From Planctomycetota bacterium (GTDB lineage Bacteria; Planctomycetota; UBA1135; JACQFD01): DNA of 64,000 nt. Made by a program: the position numbers and the translations under genes. How positions within the stretch are numbered: the first letter of the stretch is position 1; each line of letters begins with the position of its first letter. The stretch is taken from contig JACQFD010000014.1 of the NCBI GenBank assembly GCA_016200225.1, forward strand, positions 31,336 through 95,335, given 5' to 3'. Below, piece after piece: positions 1 through 6,601 of this stretch. The notes under the pieces are model-generated. The model was not told the origin of the DNA, did not search any database, and saw only the letters and a program-made list of their open reading frames with translations.

Positions 1-541
1 CGAAGTTTTTTTGTAAGTCTTCCTGCGTATGAATCGCGCGCGCCGCCGATTCTCGCGAAAGCGCGATCGACATTTCCTCGACTTCGTGTCCGAGGCGGTT
101 CAGTTCTTGCAATATCTTTTCGACCTCCGCGTCGCGGTCGCGGATCCAATCGCCGAACGCGGCGCCTTTTTCGGCGCCGAGGTCGCGCTCCGCGTTTTTT
201 TGTATATTAACAATCGCCGCCTCGATCGCCTCGCGCGTCGACTCGGTCATGCGCGCCGCGCGCCATCGCTCCATTCCCGTCCGTACCGCCGTTTGATTGG
301 CATCGGCGTCGCCGAGCTTTTCGCGCGCCGACGCGTGCAGGCGCGCGAGGTCGAGCGCGCGGTCGAAACCGGCCGCCGTTTGATTCAATTCGCGCGAAAC
401 GCGGTCGAGGTTCTTCACCATTACGGCCGGATCCTGATTGCCGGCCGGCCCGTCCTGCCTCGCCGCCGTTCCATAATATAAAAGAAACGGCGCGAGCAGC
501 GCGGCGCCGCCGATTTGTAGTTTTCGAGATATTATAAACAT
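1..541 (-). CDS. Secreted helical protein of an ECF operon (partial, C-terminus missing)
   Basis: An open frame on the minus strand starts at an ATG (539-541) and stays open to the window edge, giving about 180 codons without a stop. It begins MFIISRKLQIGG and has a hydrophobic stretch at about residues 11-22, consistent with a signal peptide or membrane anchor. The rest is charged and probably helical (many Ala, Arg, Glu), with no recognised domain. It lies 13 bp after the anti-sigma gene on the same strand, so it is probably the third gene of the sigma/anti-sigma operon and acts outside the cytoplasmic membrane. That role is inferred from position. The forward-strand open frame over this stretch is judged a shadow. 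Confidence 0.72.
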   Translation of the reverse strand, partial: MFIISRKLQIGGAALLAPFLLYYGTAARQDGPAGNQDPAVMVKNLDRVSRELNQTAAGFDRALDLARLHASAREKLGDADANQTAVRTGMERWRAARMTESTREAIEAAIVNIQKNAERDLGAEKGAAFGDWIRDRDAEVEKILQELNRLGHEVEEMSIALSRESAARAIHTQEDLQKNF

Positions 542-554
542 TAGGATTCCGTTT

Positions 555-1202
555 TCAACGGCCTCCGGCGGTCGGAACGAGCAGGCCCTCGCGATCGAAT
601 TTTTCCTGAATCGCGGCAAGCCGCTTTTCGAGGCCGTCGGCTCTTTCGAGTAAATTTACAGTTTCCGCGTCCATTTGCGCGCGATCGGCATTCACCATTT
701 TCGCGGCGCGGTATTTTTGCCGCATCGCGGCAATGTCGAGGCGCACGGCGCGAATGCGCTCGCTCTGTACAATTGCCTCGATGCGATTGTTACTTTCGAG
801 TTCAATGAGCCGCCGCACGTCATCGTCGGCGCTCGCTTTCGAAAACATCATTACAGTTGCGGTGATCGTCGCCGCGACGACGGCGGCGGCCGCGAAGTGG
901 CGGCGCTCAAATCTTAATATACGATTCCGTCGCGGGGCGGCTCGCGTTGTCCGGGCAACCTCCGTCCGGGCAACCTCCGTCCGCGCAACCTCCGCACGCA
1001 CCGCCGCGAGCATCCGCGGCGCGGGGTTTACTGTAATATCACTTTCGCGCATCGCCGAACCCATCGCACGCCACGAACGGACGCGTTCCGCGCAGGCGGC
1101 GCAATGTTGCAAATGTTCCACGACGCGCTCGCGCGACGCGGGGTCGCTCTCGCCGTCGAGATAACAGGAAAGATCCAGTTCGAGAATGTCACACGGAGTC
1201 AC
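555..1202 (-). CDS. Zinc-finger anti-sigma factor (membrane-anchored)
   Basis: The N-terminus carries a zinc-binding anti-sigma (ZAS/zf-HC2) motif, H30-x3-C34-x2-C37, which in this family clamps the cognate ECF sigma factor. A hydrophobic segment near residues 100-118 would cross the membrane, followed by an extracytoplasmic, coiled-coil-like tail rich in Arg, Glu and Ala. Between finger and membrane lies a fivefold-residue repeat (EVART, three times) encoded by three 15-bp tandem units at 951-995. I chose the GTG at 1202 because a GGAGG lies 6 nt upstream; a TTG at 1220 would add six residues. The start overlaps the sigma gene by 14 nt, which suggests translational coupling. The partner is most likely that sigma factor. 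Confidence 0.86.
   Translation of the reverse strand: MTPCDILELDLSCYLDGESDPASRERVVEHLQHCAACAERVRSWRAMGSAMRESDITVNPAPRMLAAVRAEVARTEVARTEVARTTRAAPRRNRILRFERRHFAAAAVVAATITATVMMFSKASADDDVRRLIELESNNRIEAIVQSERIRAVRLDIAAMRQKYRAAKMVNADRAQMDAETVNLLERADGLEKRLAAIQEKFDREGLLVPTAGGR
951..995. repeat. Three 15-bp tandem repeats inside the anti-sigma gene
   Basis: Three consecutive 15-bp units of the form CCGGGCAACCTCCGT (the third with two changes) encode EVART repeats in the linker between the zinc finger and the membrane segment of the anti-sigma factor. Such repeats can change copy number by slippage without breaking the frame. Confidence 0.85.
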
Positions 1203-1749
1203 GTTTCGCCTCCATTGCAAGCCACGCGTCTTCCATTTTTCGACGCGCGCGGAAAATCCAGGTTTTTACAGAATCGACGGGCGCACCGAGCGACTCGGCG
1301 ATTTCTTTATATGATAATCCTTCAAATTCGCGCAGCGTGATCGCGGCGCGCTCGCTGTGCGGAAGTTCTCCGATCATGCGTCTTACAATTCCGCGGCGCT
1401 CGTCGCGTTCGACAATAAAAGCGGCGTCGGCTTCGCGCGTGGCGGCGATTTCCATTTCGAGCGCGGCGTGTCCGGCGCGTCCGCGCAGCCGGTCGATGGC
1501 GAGATTTCGAATCATACGAAAAAAGAATGGTGCAAACCGGCCGCGCGCGGGATCGTATCCCCCGTCGCGCAGGACGGTGACTAATTTAACAAAAACATCT
1601 TGTGAGAGATCTTCCGCCGCGTGGTGCTCGCGGATGAAGTGTTGCGCGAAACGCACGGCGGAAGAACTGTATCGTTCGACGAGCTGTTCCAAGGCGACGA
1701 CATCCCCAAGCGCATAGGCGCGCACGAGGTCCTCGTCCGTTGCGTTCAT
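1189..1749 (-). CDS. ECF-type RNA polymerase sigma factor
   Basis: A 186-residue protein with the two-domain layout of extracytoplasmic-function sigma factors. Region 2 is at about residues 15-90, with the AEDLSQDVFVK and FRMIRNLAIDRLRGR signatures used for core binding and -10 melting. Region 4 is at about residues 125-180, with a helix-turn-helix (LSYKEIAESLGAPVDSVKT) for -35 recognition. It ends inside the start of the zinc-finger anti-sigma gene, the usual pairing for this class. It starts at an ATG (1747-1749). The family is clear; the stimulus and regulon cannot be read from the sequence. Confidence 0.93.
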   Translation of the reverse strand: MNATDEDLVRAYALGDVVALEQLVERYSSSAVRFAQHFIREHHAAEDLSQDVFVKLVTVLRDGGYDPARGRFAPFFFRMIRNLAIDRLRGRAGHAALEMEIAATREADAAFIVERDERRGIVRRMIGELPHSERAAITLREFEGLSYKEIAESLGAPVDSVKTWIFRARRKMEDAWLAMEAKRDSV

Positions 1750-1899
1750 GGGTTGGAGGTTGATGTCGGCGAGAATCGCGGCTCGTCGTGGAAGACCTTA
1801 CGTCGTCGCGTGAATGAATGTTTCGAAAGATGTCGCGATTGGAAGTTGGAATGGCCGTTCCTCATTCAAGAATGACCATTATTAAGGATTAGGGTCAAT

Positions 1900-2048
1900 G
1901 CGGGCGGCGGGATCCGCGGCGCGGCGCAGCGGTGATGCTCCGGCCACGCCCTGTCGCGACCCACACGAAAGCGAGAACCACACGCTCGACGCGACGGGGC
2001 GTCGCCTTCGCCGCCGCCGCCTTGCGCCACGGACCCGCCGCCCGCCAG
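1900..2048 (+). repeat. Dispersed 150-bp inverted-repeat element, family A, full copy
   Basis: A GC-rich element starting GCGGGCGGCGGG and ending CCCGCCGCCCGCCAG. The two ends are imperfect inverted repeats of about 24 bp. Related copies lie at 3649-3750 (right end missing), 12120-12221 (right end replaced), 12498-12632 (inverted) and 49992-50141 (inverted, full). It encodes no convincing protein. Short open frames in it recur only because the DNA repeats. It looks like a MITE-like or REP-like element, or a structured RNA or DNA; no transposase of matching type is visible. Confidence 0.8.
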
Positions 2049-2098
2049 TTCCTATGACGGCACTGAACGCTAATATTAGCACGGCAGCTCGGCCGATC

Positions 2099-2153
2099 CG
2101 GCGCGCGTGTGGCCGAGACCGCTTCGCGGCTCTCGGCCACCCCGCGCGTCGCG
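2099..2153. repeat. Hairpin with conserved flanks, family B
   Basis: Two arms (2109-2122 and 2126-2140) form a 14-15 bp stem with one bulge and a TTC loop, flanked by GCGCGCG-type sequence that pairs outward. It follows the full A element. At 12361-12446 and 49893-49965 the same kind of flank (CTCGGCCG..., CGCGTC...GCGA) surrounds stems of unrelated sequence. A GCTAATATTAGC palindrome sits just upstream at 2069-2080, and a partial flank (2236-2270) recurs downstream. The rest of the 1750-2326 gap shows nothing I can name. Confidence 0.55.
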
Positions 2154-2326
2154 AATCCGCCTCTCCCCCTGAAGCGACCCATTATGATCGTGCATCATAA
2201 ATTTTCATATCGTTAGCGTTAGTGCTGGGAACACGGCGCTGTCGCGGGGCGCGCCGTGGCCAAGTCAGATTCAGCGCTTTCCCGACAAGAAGCGCAAGTA
2301 CGAGAGATCATTCTACCAAAATTTTA

Positions 2327-3400
2327 TCAAAGAATCGTGTTGTCGCGACACCGGCGAAGATACCCCTCGACAGTCGAGTAGTAATGATATTCGCGTTGCG
2401 CCCCGGACGATCCGCACAAAGCCACAAATCGCTCGGCATGGTCTCGATTCGAATTTATTACATTCAGGTCAATTGCACCATGCGGGCGCAAACGTGATGC
2501 CTGCCTGACCAGCCAATGAAACTCAAAATCGCTTGGTGCTACAGATAGACCAAATGCAATTATCTTGTCCGCGGAAATCAGCTCCCGCAGAGCAAGACTC
2601 CAAAGAAATGAGAGGCGGCCCAAGGAGTCAAACTGTATGACGCCAACCGGTGGAATTATCATTGTTCTCAGTGACGAACCACACCGTCGGCAAGGGTTAC
2701 CCTGAGACTGTTGATATGTAGGATAAATACATGATGGGAAGTACACACGATTATTTAGGCAAGATTCAGTTGGGCAATACAACCAATCAATCGAGCCGTG
2801 GAGTTTTAGATAGAACCCAGACTCTCGCTCCCCGGGCATCAGCGTCATCGGCTGTCCTCCAGCATATAAATCACTAATCCCTAGAGTCATTGCTAATTTT
2901 CCCATTCGGCTATTCTCGTTTGACCAATTCAAATTCTCCCCAGAGTCTATGGCAATTGAAGGATTCGGAAGCTCACAATGCAAGAGCGACTGGTCACATA
3001 TTAAATCATAGTTTAAACTAATGATGCTGTCGCGTGGATGAAGCGTCTTAACCAACGAAACATGTTTATCGCAATGCTCAGGGAATGTATCAATCTTGAG
3101 GACACCGATTACCTCCTTCACAACTTCGTCAAATCGCACAAGTCTTCCATGATATGCCGGATCACCGAATTCACCCCAAAGATGTCTTCGTGACTCTGAT
3201 ATAAATAAAAACGAAAGTGCTTCTTCAATATTCCATTTGCTCCGATCCGCAGTCGAATGAAACCAACTAAAAAATGCCGCAATGTTCTCCGGCAATTGCT
3301 GATCATTGAAGAAACCTGTCATAACAGGTTTTCCAAACTTCGACGCGCACGAAGCTCCCGCGCCGAGAATTAGGACGGTTCGCCGAGGATTTGCGTTCAT
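2327..3400 (-). CDS. SIR2-like domain protein (candidate antiviral NADase)
   Basis: A 357-residue protein with the hallmarks of the SIR2-like NAD-binding fold. There is a Rossmann start RRTVLILGAGAS at the N-terminus, a central SLNYDL motif (the Asn of the active site), and LKLHGSIDWLY (the catalytic-type His). An insert after that motif has two Cys pairs (CPTESC and CRRC) that could bind zinc. SIR2-like proteins outside the deacetylase branch are common in anti-phage systems, where they hydrolyse NAD. Here that is inference from family. I chose the ATG at 3398-3400, right before the Rossmann strand; a TTG at 3433 would add 11 residues. It is AT-richer than its neighbours, has native-unlike codon use and lies between two same-orientation A repeats, which suggests recent acquisition. 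Confidence 0.85.
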   Translation of the reverse strand: MNANPRRTVLILGAGASCASKFGKPVMTGFFNDQQLPENIAAFFSWFHSTADRSKWNIEEALSFLFISESRRHLWGEFGDPAYHGRLVRFDEVVKEVIGVLKIDTFPEHCDKHVSLVKTLHPRDSIISLNYDLICDQSLLHCELPNPSIAIDSGENLNWSNENSRMGKLAMTLGISDLYAGGQPMTLMPGERESGFYLKLHGSIDWLYCPTESCLNNRVYFPSCIYPTYQQSQGNPCRRCGSSLRTMIIPPVGVIQFDSLGRLSFLWSLALRELISADKIIAFGLSVAPSDFEFHWLVRQASRLRPHGAIDLNVINSNRDHAERFVALCGSSGAQREYHYYSTVEGYLRRCRDNTIL

Positions 3401-3648
3401 GCCTATCGTGAAGGATACCTCACTGTGTCGCAAACTCGATTCCTGAGATCTTCAGTCAAATACGTCGACAATATTCACATGCAAATCGCGACTCCATCGC
3501 TTACGCGCGCTTTGAATAGACGAGGACACGTGCATTTTTACAATTGAAAGAGTGTACGTGTCCCCGTTCATTCTAACTCCGCGGCGCGATCGACGCAGGT
3601 GTCTGGAAATGATTTTATTCGAGAGAGTCCATGACGAAACAGGACAGT

Positions 3649-3750
3649 GCGGGCGGCGGGCTCCGCGGCGCGGCGCAGCGGCGATGCTCCGGCCGTTGCC
3701 CTGTCGCGACCTGCGCGCCAGTGCGTGGCACACGCTCGACGCGACGGACG
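3649..3750 (+). repeat. Family A repeat, copy lacking its right end
   Basis: Matches the first 100 or so bases of the 1900-2048 element, from GCGGGCGGCGGG to CTCGACGCGACGG, then diverges. It lies in the same orientation as that copy, so the SIR2-like gene is bracketed by direct copies about 1.7 kb apart. Confidence 0.78.
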
Positions 3751-3761
3751 CTATTTCGGAA

Positions 3762-3845
3762 TTTCACGCGGAGACGCGGAGAACGCTGAGGCAACCAGAA
3801 CTTGCAATTGTATTCTTGGAACTCTCCGCGCCCTCCGCGTGAGAA
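3762..3845. repeat. CACGCGGAGACGCGGAG-type palindromic intergenic repeat
   Basis: The left arm (3762-3790) contains TTCACGCGGAGACGCGGAGA and the right arm (3821-3845) contains its complement CTCTCCGCGCCCTCCGCGTGAG, separated by about 30 bp. Repeats of the form CACGCAGAGACGCAGAG are widespread between genes in several environmental phyla. I see only this copy here. Confidence 0.65.
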
Positions 3846-3915
3846 TCTGAGTACGGGGAAAGAAAAGGCGGCCGGTCCATTTCTTTGATCACTCATTATT
3901 TGATCATAGTTGTTT

Positions 3916-4485
3916 TTATGATGATTTTGTCCCGACCGTTGTCTTTTCGAGCATTCGATTCATGAATATACAGAACGATTTATCGTATTCGTCCCGAACG
4001 TCGGTCCACACGACTTGGAACGCATTGCGGAGCATCATTCGCTCGACATAAGCAATCCAGCCGTTCCATTGTCTTTCATAAAAACTTCTGGCCTGGCCGG
4101 CGGCGTCGTTGTGATAACAAACGTAAGCGACCTCCATGACATCGATTAAAAGGCAGTACAGGAGTTTTTGTTGGGTTACTTCGTCCGCGTTCAGGGGAGG
4201 ACTTGGAGGGGCCGCGTCCGCGATGCTATAACAATTCAATCGCGGATGCCGAATCGCAATCTCAATGAACTGAAAAAATTTGTCGTCGACTTCGCGATAA
4301 ACACGCTCGGCTGCGTCGCGCTGCGCCTTCCTTGCGTTTTCTTTGGAATCGCGCAGCTGAAAAAACAGCGTGCCCGCGGCGAGCGGCGCGCTGAACATTA
4401 CCGCTACAAATGAGAGGTTTTCAAGGACGGGCTTGACGCTTTCGAGGAATGGTTTAGTAGCTTCGATGGATTGAAAGAGATTCAT
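3916..4485 (-). CDS. Small membrane-anchored protein of unknown function
   Basis: A 189-residue protein starting MNLFQSIEATKPF. The ATG (4483-4485) is preceded by AAGGAAG at good spacing, one of the few clear ribosome sites in the window. One hydrophobic segment lies at about residues 18-40, followed by a charged helix (QLRDSKENARKAQRDAAERVYREVDDKF) and a mostly helical, probably cytoplasmic domain rich in aromatic residues. No known domain is recognised. It is AT-richer than flanking genes, lies upstream of the SIR2-like gene on the same strand (515 bp away, with repeats between), and is followed by a long hairpin. Together these suggest an acquired accessory gene. Any functional link to the SIR2-like gene is speculative. 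Confidence 0.72.
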   Translation of the reverse strand: MNLFQSIEATKPFLESVKPVLENLSFVAVMFSAPLAAGTLFFQLRDSKENARKAQRDAAERVYREVDDKFFQFIEIAIRHPRLNCYSIADAAPPSPPLNADEVTQQKLLYCLLIDVMEVAYVCYHNDAAGQARSFYERQWNGWIAYVERMMLRNAFQVVWTDVRDEYDKSFCIFMNRMLEKTTVGTKSS

Positions 4486-4625
4486 GATACTTCCTTTGTA
4501 ATCGACCGGATTTGATGAGAATAATACGCGGATTACTAAAAGAAGGAAAAGAAAAAAAGGCTCGGGCGCAATTTTCTTTTCGTGGCGAAATTGGACGCGT
4601 CCCCAGCCCCACCCCACTTCCCCGA

Positions 4626-4741
4626 CGATCGCCGGCTGTGGTTCCGCGCGAGTTCCGCAGCCGTTGTTGTAGCAAACGCTTCGCGTTTGCTACAACAACG
4701 GCGAGGACCTGTTCGAGCGCCGGAACCACAGCCGGCGATCG
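4626..4741. repeat. Long nested hairpin with internal loops, family H (copy 1)
   Basis: A perfect 21-bp outer stem (4626-4646 with 4721-4741) encloses an asymmetric internal loop (4647-4659 and 4703-4720). Inside that is a perfect 20-bp inner stem (4660-4679 with 4683-4702) closed by a TTC loop. The left loop reads CGCGAGTTCCGCA. A structure of the same plan lies inverted at 49700-49829, with different stem sequences but similar loop sequences. An AT-rich stretch and the S repeat follow. Confidence 0.85.
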
Positions 4742-4796
4742 TAGAAAAATATTAAATATTATATAAAAATAATGAATAAAAATTATTAACGAACTG

Positions 4797-4868
4797 TGTA
4801 TGCGCCCGCGGCGCCAAAACGTAAGCGCCGGCGCGGCGTCGGAGCGCAAGCGCCAAGCGGCGCCAGAG
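4797..4868 (-). repeat. 24-bp tandem units starting at a stop codon, family S (copy 1)
   Basis: Read on the minus strand, the zinc peptidase stop TAG (4869-4871) is followed at once by CTCTGGCGCCGCTTGGCG, then a 24-25 bp unit of similar sequence, then a decayed third unit. The same block follows the TAG stop of the TPR protein at 49592, where three nearly identical units are present. Both copies lie beside an H hairpin. Confidence 0.72.
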
Positions 4869-5612
4869 CTAGCTTTCGTTGCGGCTCCGGCTCGTGCTAT
4901 TCATAAATATCATAATGTAATACAACAATTGCAAAATCGCGGTCAGCGCAGCCGCTACATAAGTCCAGGCCGCCGCGTGAAGCACTTCACGCGCGCCGCC
5001 GCCTTCTTCACCCGTCAGCAAACCCAATTGATCCAGCGCCTTCACCGCCCTGCGCGACGCGTCGATCTCGACGGGTACGGTGACCAATGTGAAAATTACC
5101 ATCAATGAGAATAGTAAAATACCGGCGAACATGATCATTTCGCCGAACTTGCTGCCGCCGCCAGACATTGACAATAACGCCATGCCGATCATTAACAAAA
5201 ACATCGAAACGCCGGAGCCGAAACTCGCGAGCGGAACGAAGGAGCTGCGGAAGTTTAATAAAGCGTATCCGGTGGCGTGTTGAATGGCGTGGCCGGCTTC
5301 GTGCGCGGCGATGCCGAAGGCGGCGACGGAGCGGCCGTCGTGGTTTTGTTGGGATAGTCTCAGGGTCTTGGAAGTCGGATCATAATGATCGGTGAGGACG
5401 CCTTCGATCGACTCGATCTGTACATCATTTATATTCGCGCTCCGCAGCACGGCCGCCGCGGCGTCGGCGCCGGTCATGCCGCGGCCGGCCGCCACTTGCG
5501 ACCATTTCGCGACCGCGGCCTTCACGCGCACCTGCGCCCAGAGCGCGAGCAGCATTCCGGGCGCCACAAAAAGTAAATAAAGCGGATCGAAGAAGAAAAA
5601 GAATGAGAGCAT
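4869..5612 (-). CDS. Membrane zinc metallopeptidase (YugP-like)
   Basis: A 247-residue integral membrane protein. A hydrophobic N-terminus (residues 5-27) is followed by a soluble stretch, then the zinc motif HEAGH (residues 104-108) in the context AHEAGHAIQHA. Two strongly hydrophobic segments lie near 128-150 and 157-180, and another near 220-238. This order matches the Zn_peptidase_2 family of uncharacterised neutral zinc peptidases typified by YugP; substrates are unknown. The ATG at 5612 places the first membrane segment at the N-terminus; longer frames add unlikely sequence. It is divergent from the kinase at 5701, 88 bp away. Its TAG stop coincides with the start of the S repeat. Confidence 0.88.
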   Translation of the reverse strand: MLSFFFFFDPLYLLFVAPGMLLALWAQVRVKAAVAKWSQVAAGRGMTGADAAAAVLRSANINDVQIESIEGVLTDHYDPTSKTLRLSQQNHDGRSVAAFGIAAHEAGHAIQHATGYALLNFRSSFVPLASFGSGVSMFLLMIGMALLSMSGGGSKFGEMIMFAGILLFSLMVIFTLVTVPVEIDASRRAVKALDQLGLLTGEEGGGAREVLHAAAWTYVAAALTAILQLLYYIMIFMNSTSRSRNES

Positions 5613-5700
5613 TGGTTTTTCGTTGAATTTGAATAATTTCGGCGGCGTTCCGTCGCAAGGAAATTCGCGCCGCGGCGGATACGATGATCGGTGCGCGATC

Positions 5701-6600
5701 ATGACGATACCCTCCGTTCCGTGGCAAGCCGAGCGCGCGCTGGATCCGGCGGCGCTCGCCCGCGAACTCGAAATCGCGTTTCCCGAACTCGCGCCCGTGC
5801 GCGCGCGCGTCGCGGGCGAGGGTTTCGACAATCTCGCGCTGCTGGCGAACGACCGCGTCGTGTTTCGTTTTCCGCGGCGCAAAATTGCCATAGCCCTGCT
5901 CGAGCGCGAACGGCGCGCGCTGCCGGCGATTGCCGGATCCTTAAATTTACAAATACCGGCGCCGGTTTATCGCGGAACCACCGCCGACGGATGGCCGTAT
6001 TCCGGTTATATCAAAATCGAAGGCGAGCCCGCGTCCGATCTTAATTTAAACGATCGCGAACGCGCCGCGTGCGCGCCGGCAATCGCGGAATTCTTACGTA
6101 AGCTGCACGCGATCGACGTCGCCGCCGTCGCCGACTCGCTGCCGGGCGACGAACTGGGTCGCTTGGATATGAATAAACAAGTTCCGCGCGCGCGCGAACG
6201 CATGGCGCGGCTCGAACGCGCGGGCGCGCTTTCGAAAAGTGAATTATCAAATATTCGCGAAGTCATCGAAAAACCGGCCGTCCCTTCGAACCGGCGGTCC
6301 GCCGTCGTCCACGGCGATTTTTACGGCAGACATATAATCATATCGAACGGCATTCCGAGCGGCGCCATCGATTGGGGCGACATTCACCTCGGCGATCCCG
6401 CGCTCGATCTCGCGATATTATATATATTTTTTCCGCCGGAGGCGCGGGCGGAGTTTATACGAAACTACGGCGGCGCGGACGAACCGACGTTACAACTGGC
6501 GCGTTTCCGCGCGACCGCGCATTCGCTCGCGACGCTCGAATACGCGCGCGATCGAAAGGATGCGGATCTCGAACGGGAGGCCCGCCGCGCGTTTCTATAA
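5701..6600 (+). CDS. Aminoglycoside/choline-type phosphotransferase family protein
   Basis: A 299-residue protein of the APH/protein-kinase-like fold. The N-lobe has VVFRFPRRK, with the lysine expected to contact ATP. The catalytic loop reads VVHGDFYGRH (the family Brenner motif HGDxxxxN, with His in the final position), and the metal-binding motif is IDWGD. The family phosphorylates small alcohols such as aminoglycosides, choline, homoserine or macrolides. The substrate here cannot be told, and the His in place of Asn in the catalytic loop is unusual. The ATG at 5701 gives a compact N-terminus; an upstream TTG would enter the divergent gene's leader. It converges with the radical SAM gene, ending one base from it. 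Confidence 0.82.
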   Translation: MTIPSVPWQAERALDPAALARELEIAFPELAPVRARVAGEGFDNLALLANDRVVFRFPRRKIAIALLERERRALPAIAGSLNLQIPAPVYRGTTADGWPYSGYIKIEGEPASDLNLNDRERAACAPAIAEFLRKLHAIDVAAVADSLPGDELGRLDMNKQVPRARERMARLERAGALSKSELSNIREVIEKPAVPSNRRSAVVHGDFYGRHIIISNGIPSGAIDWGDIHLGDPALDLAILYIFFPPEARAEFIRNYGGADEPTLQLARFRATAHSLATLEYARDRKDADLEREARRAFL

Positions 6601-6601
6601 T

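Noticed and set aside
29..481. Forward open frame of 150 codons at the left edge
   Set aside because: It lies antisense to a minus-strand frame with a signal peptide and operon position. Its own product is Arg-rich with no motif.
1898..2200. Recurring short product starting MRAAGSAARRSGDAPA, also near 3647, 12118 and 50149
   Set aside because: The repetition comes from the A DNA repeat. The frames end differently in each copy and have no ribosome site.
2069..2300. Integron attC sites suggested by GTTAGCG and GTTAGTG words near hairpins
   Set aside because: The words do not fit GTTRRRY/RYYYAAC, the paired core sites are missing, and no integrase is visible.
3452..3733. Small minus-strand protein ending LHVNIVDVFD
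   Set aside because: Part of the frame is the A repeat; the remaining 39 codons are too short to support without homology. An imperfect inverted repeat (GGACACGT) in it is also noted but unassigned.
4797..4868. Possible CRISPR array from short tandem units (also 49594-49665)
   Set aside because: The 24-bp units are directly adjacent with no spacers, and no cas gene is seen.
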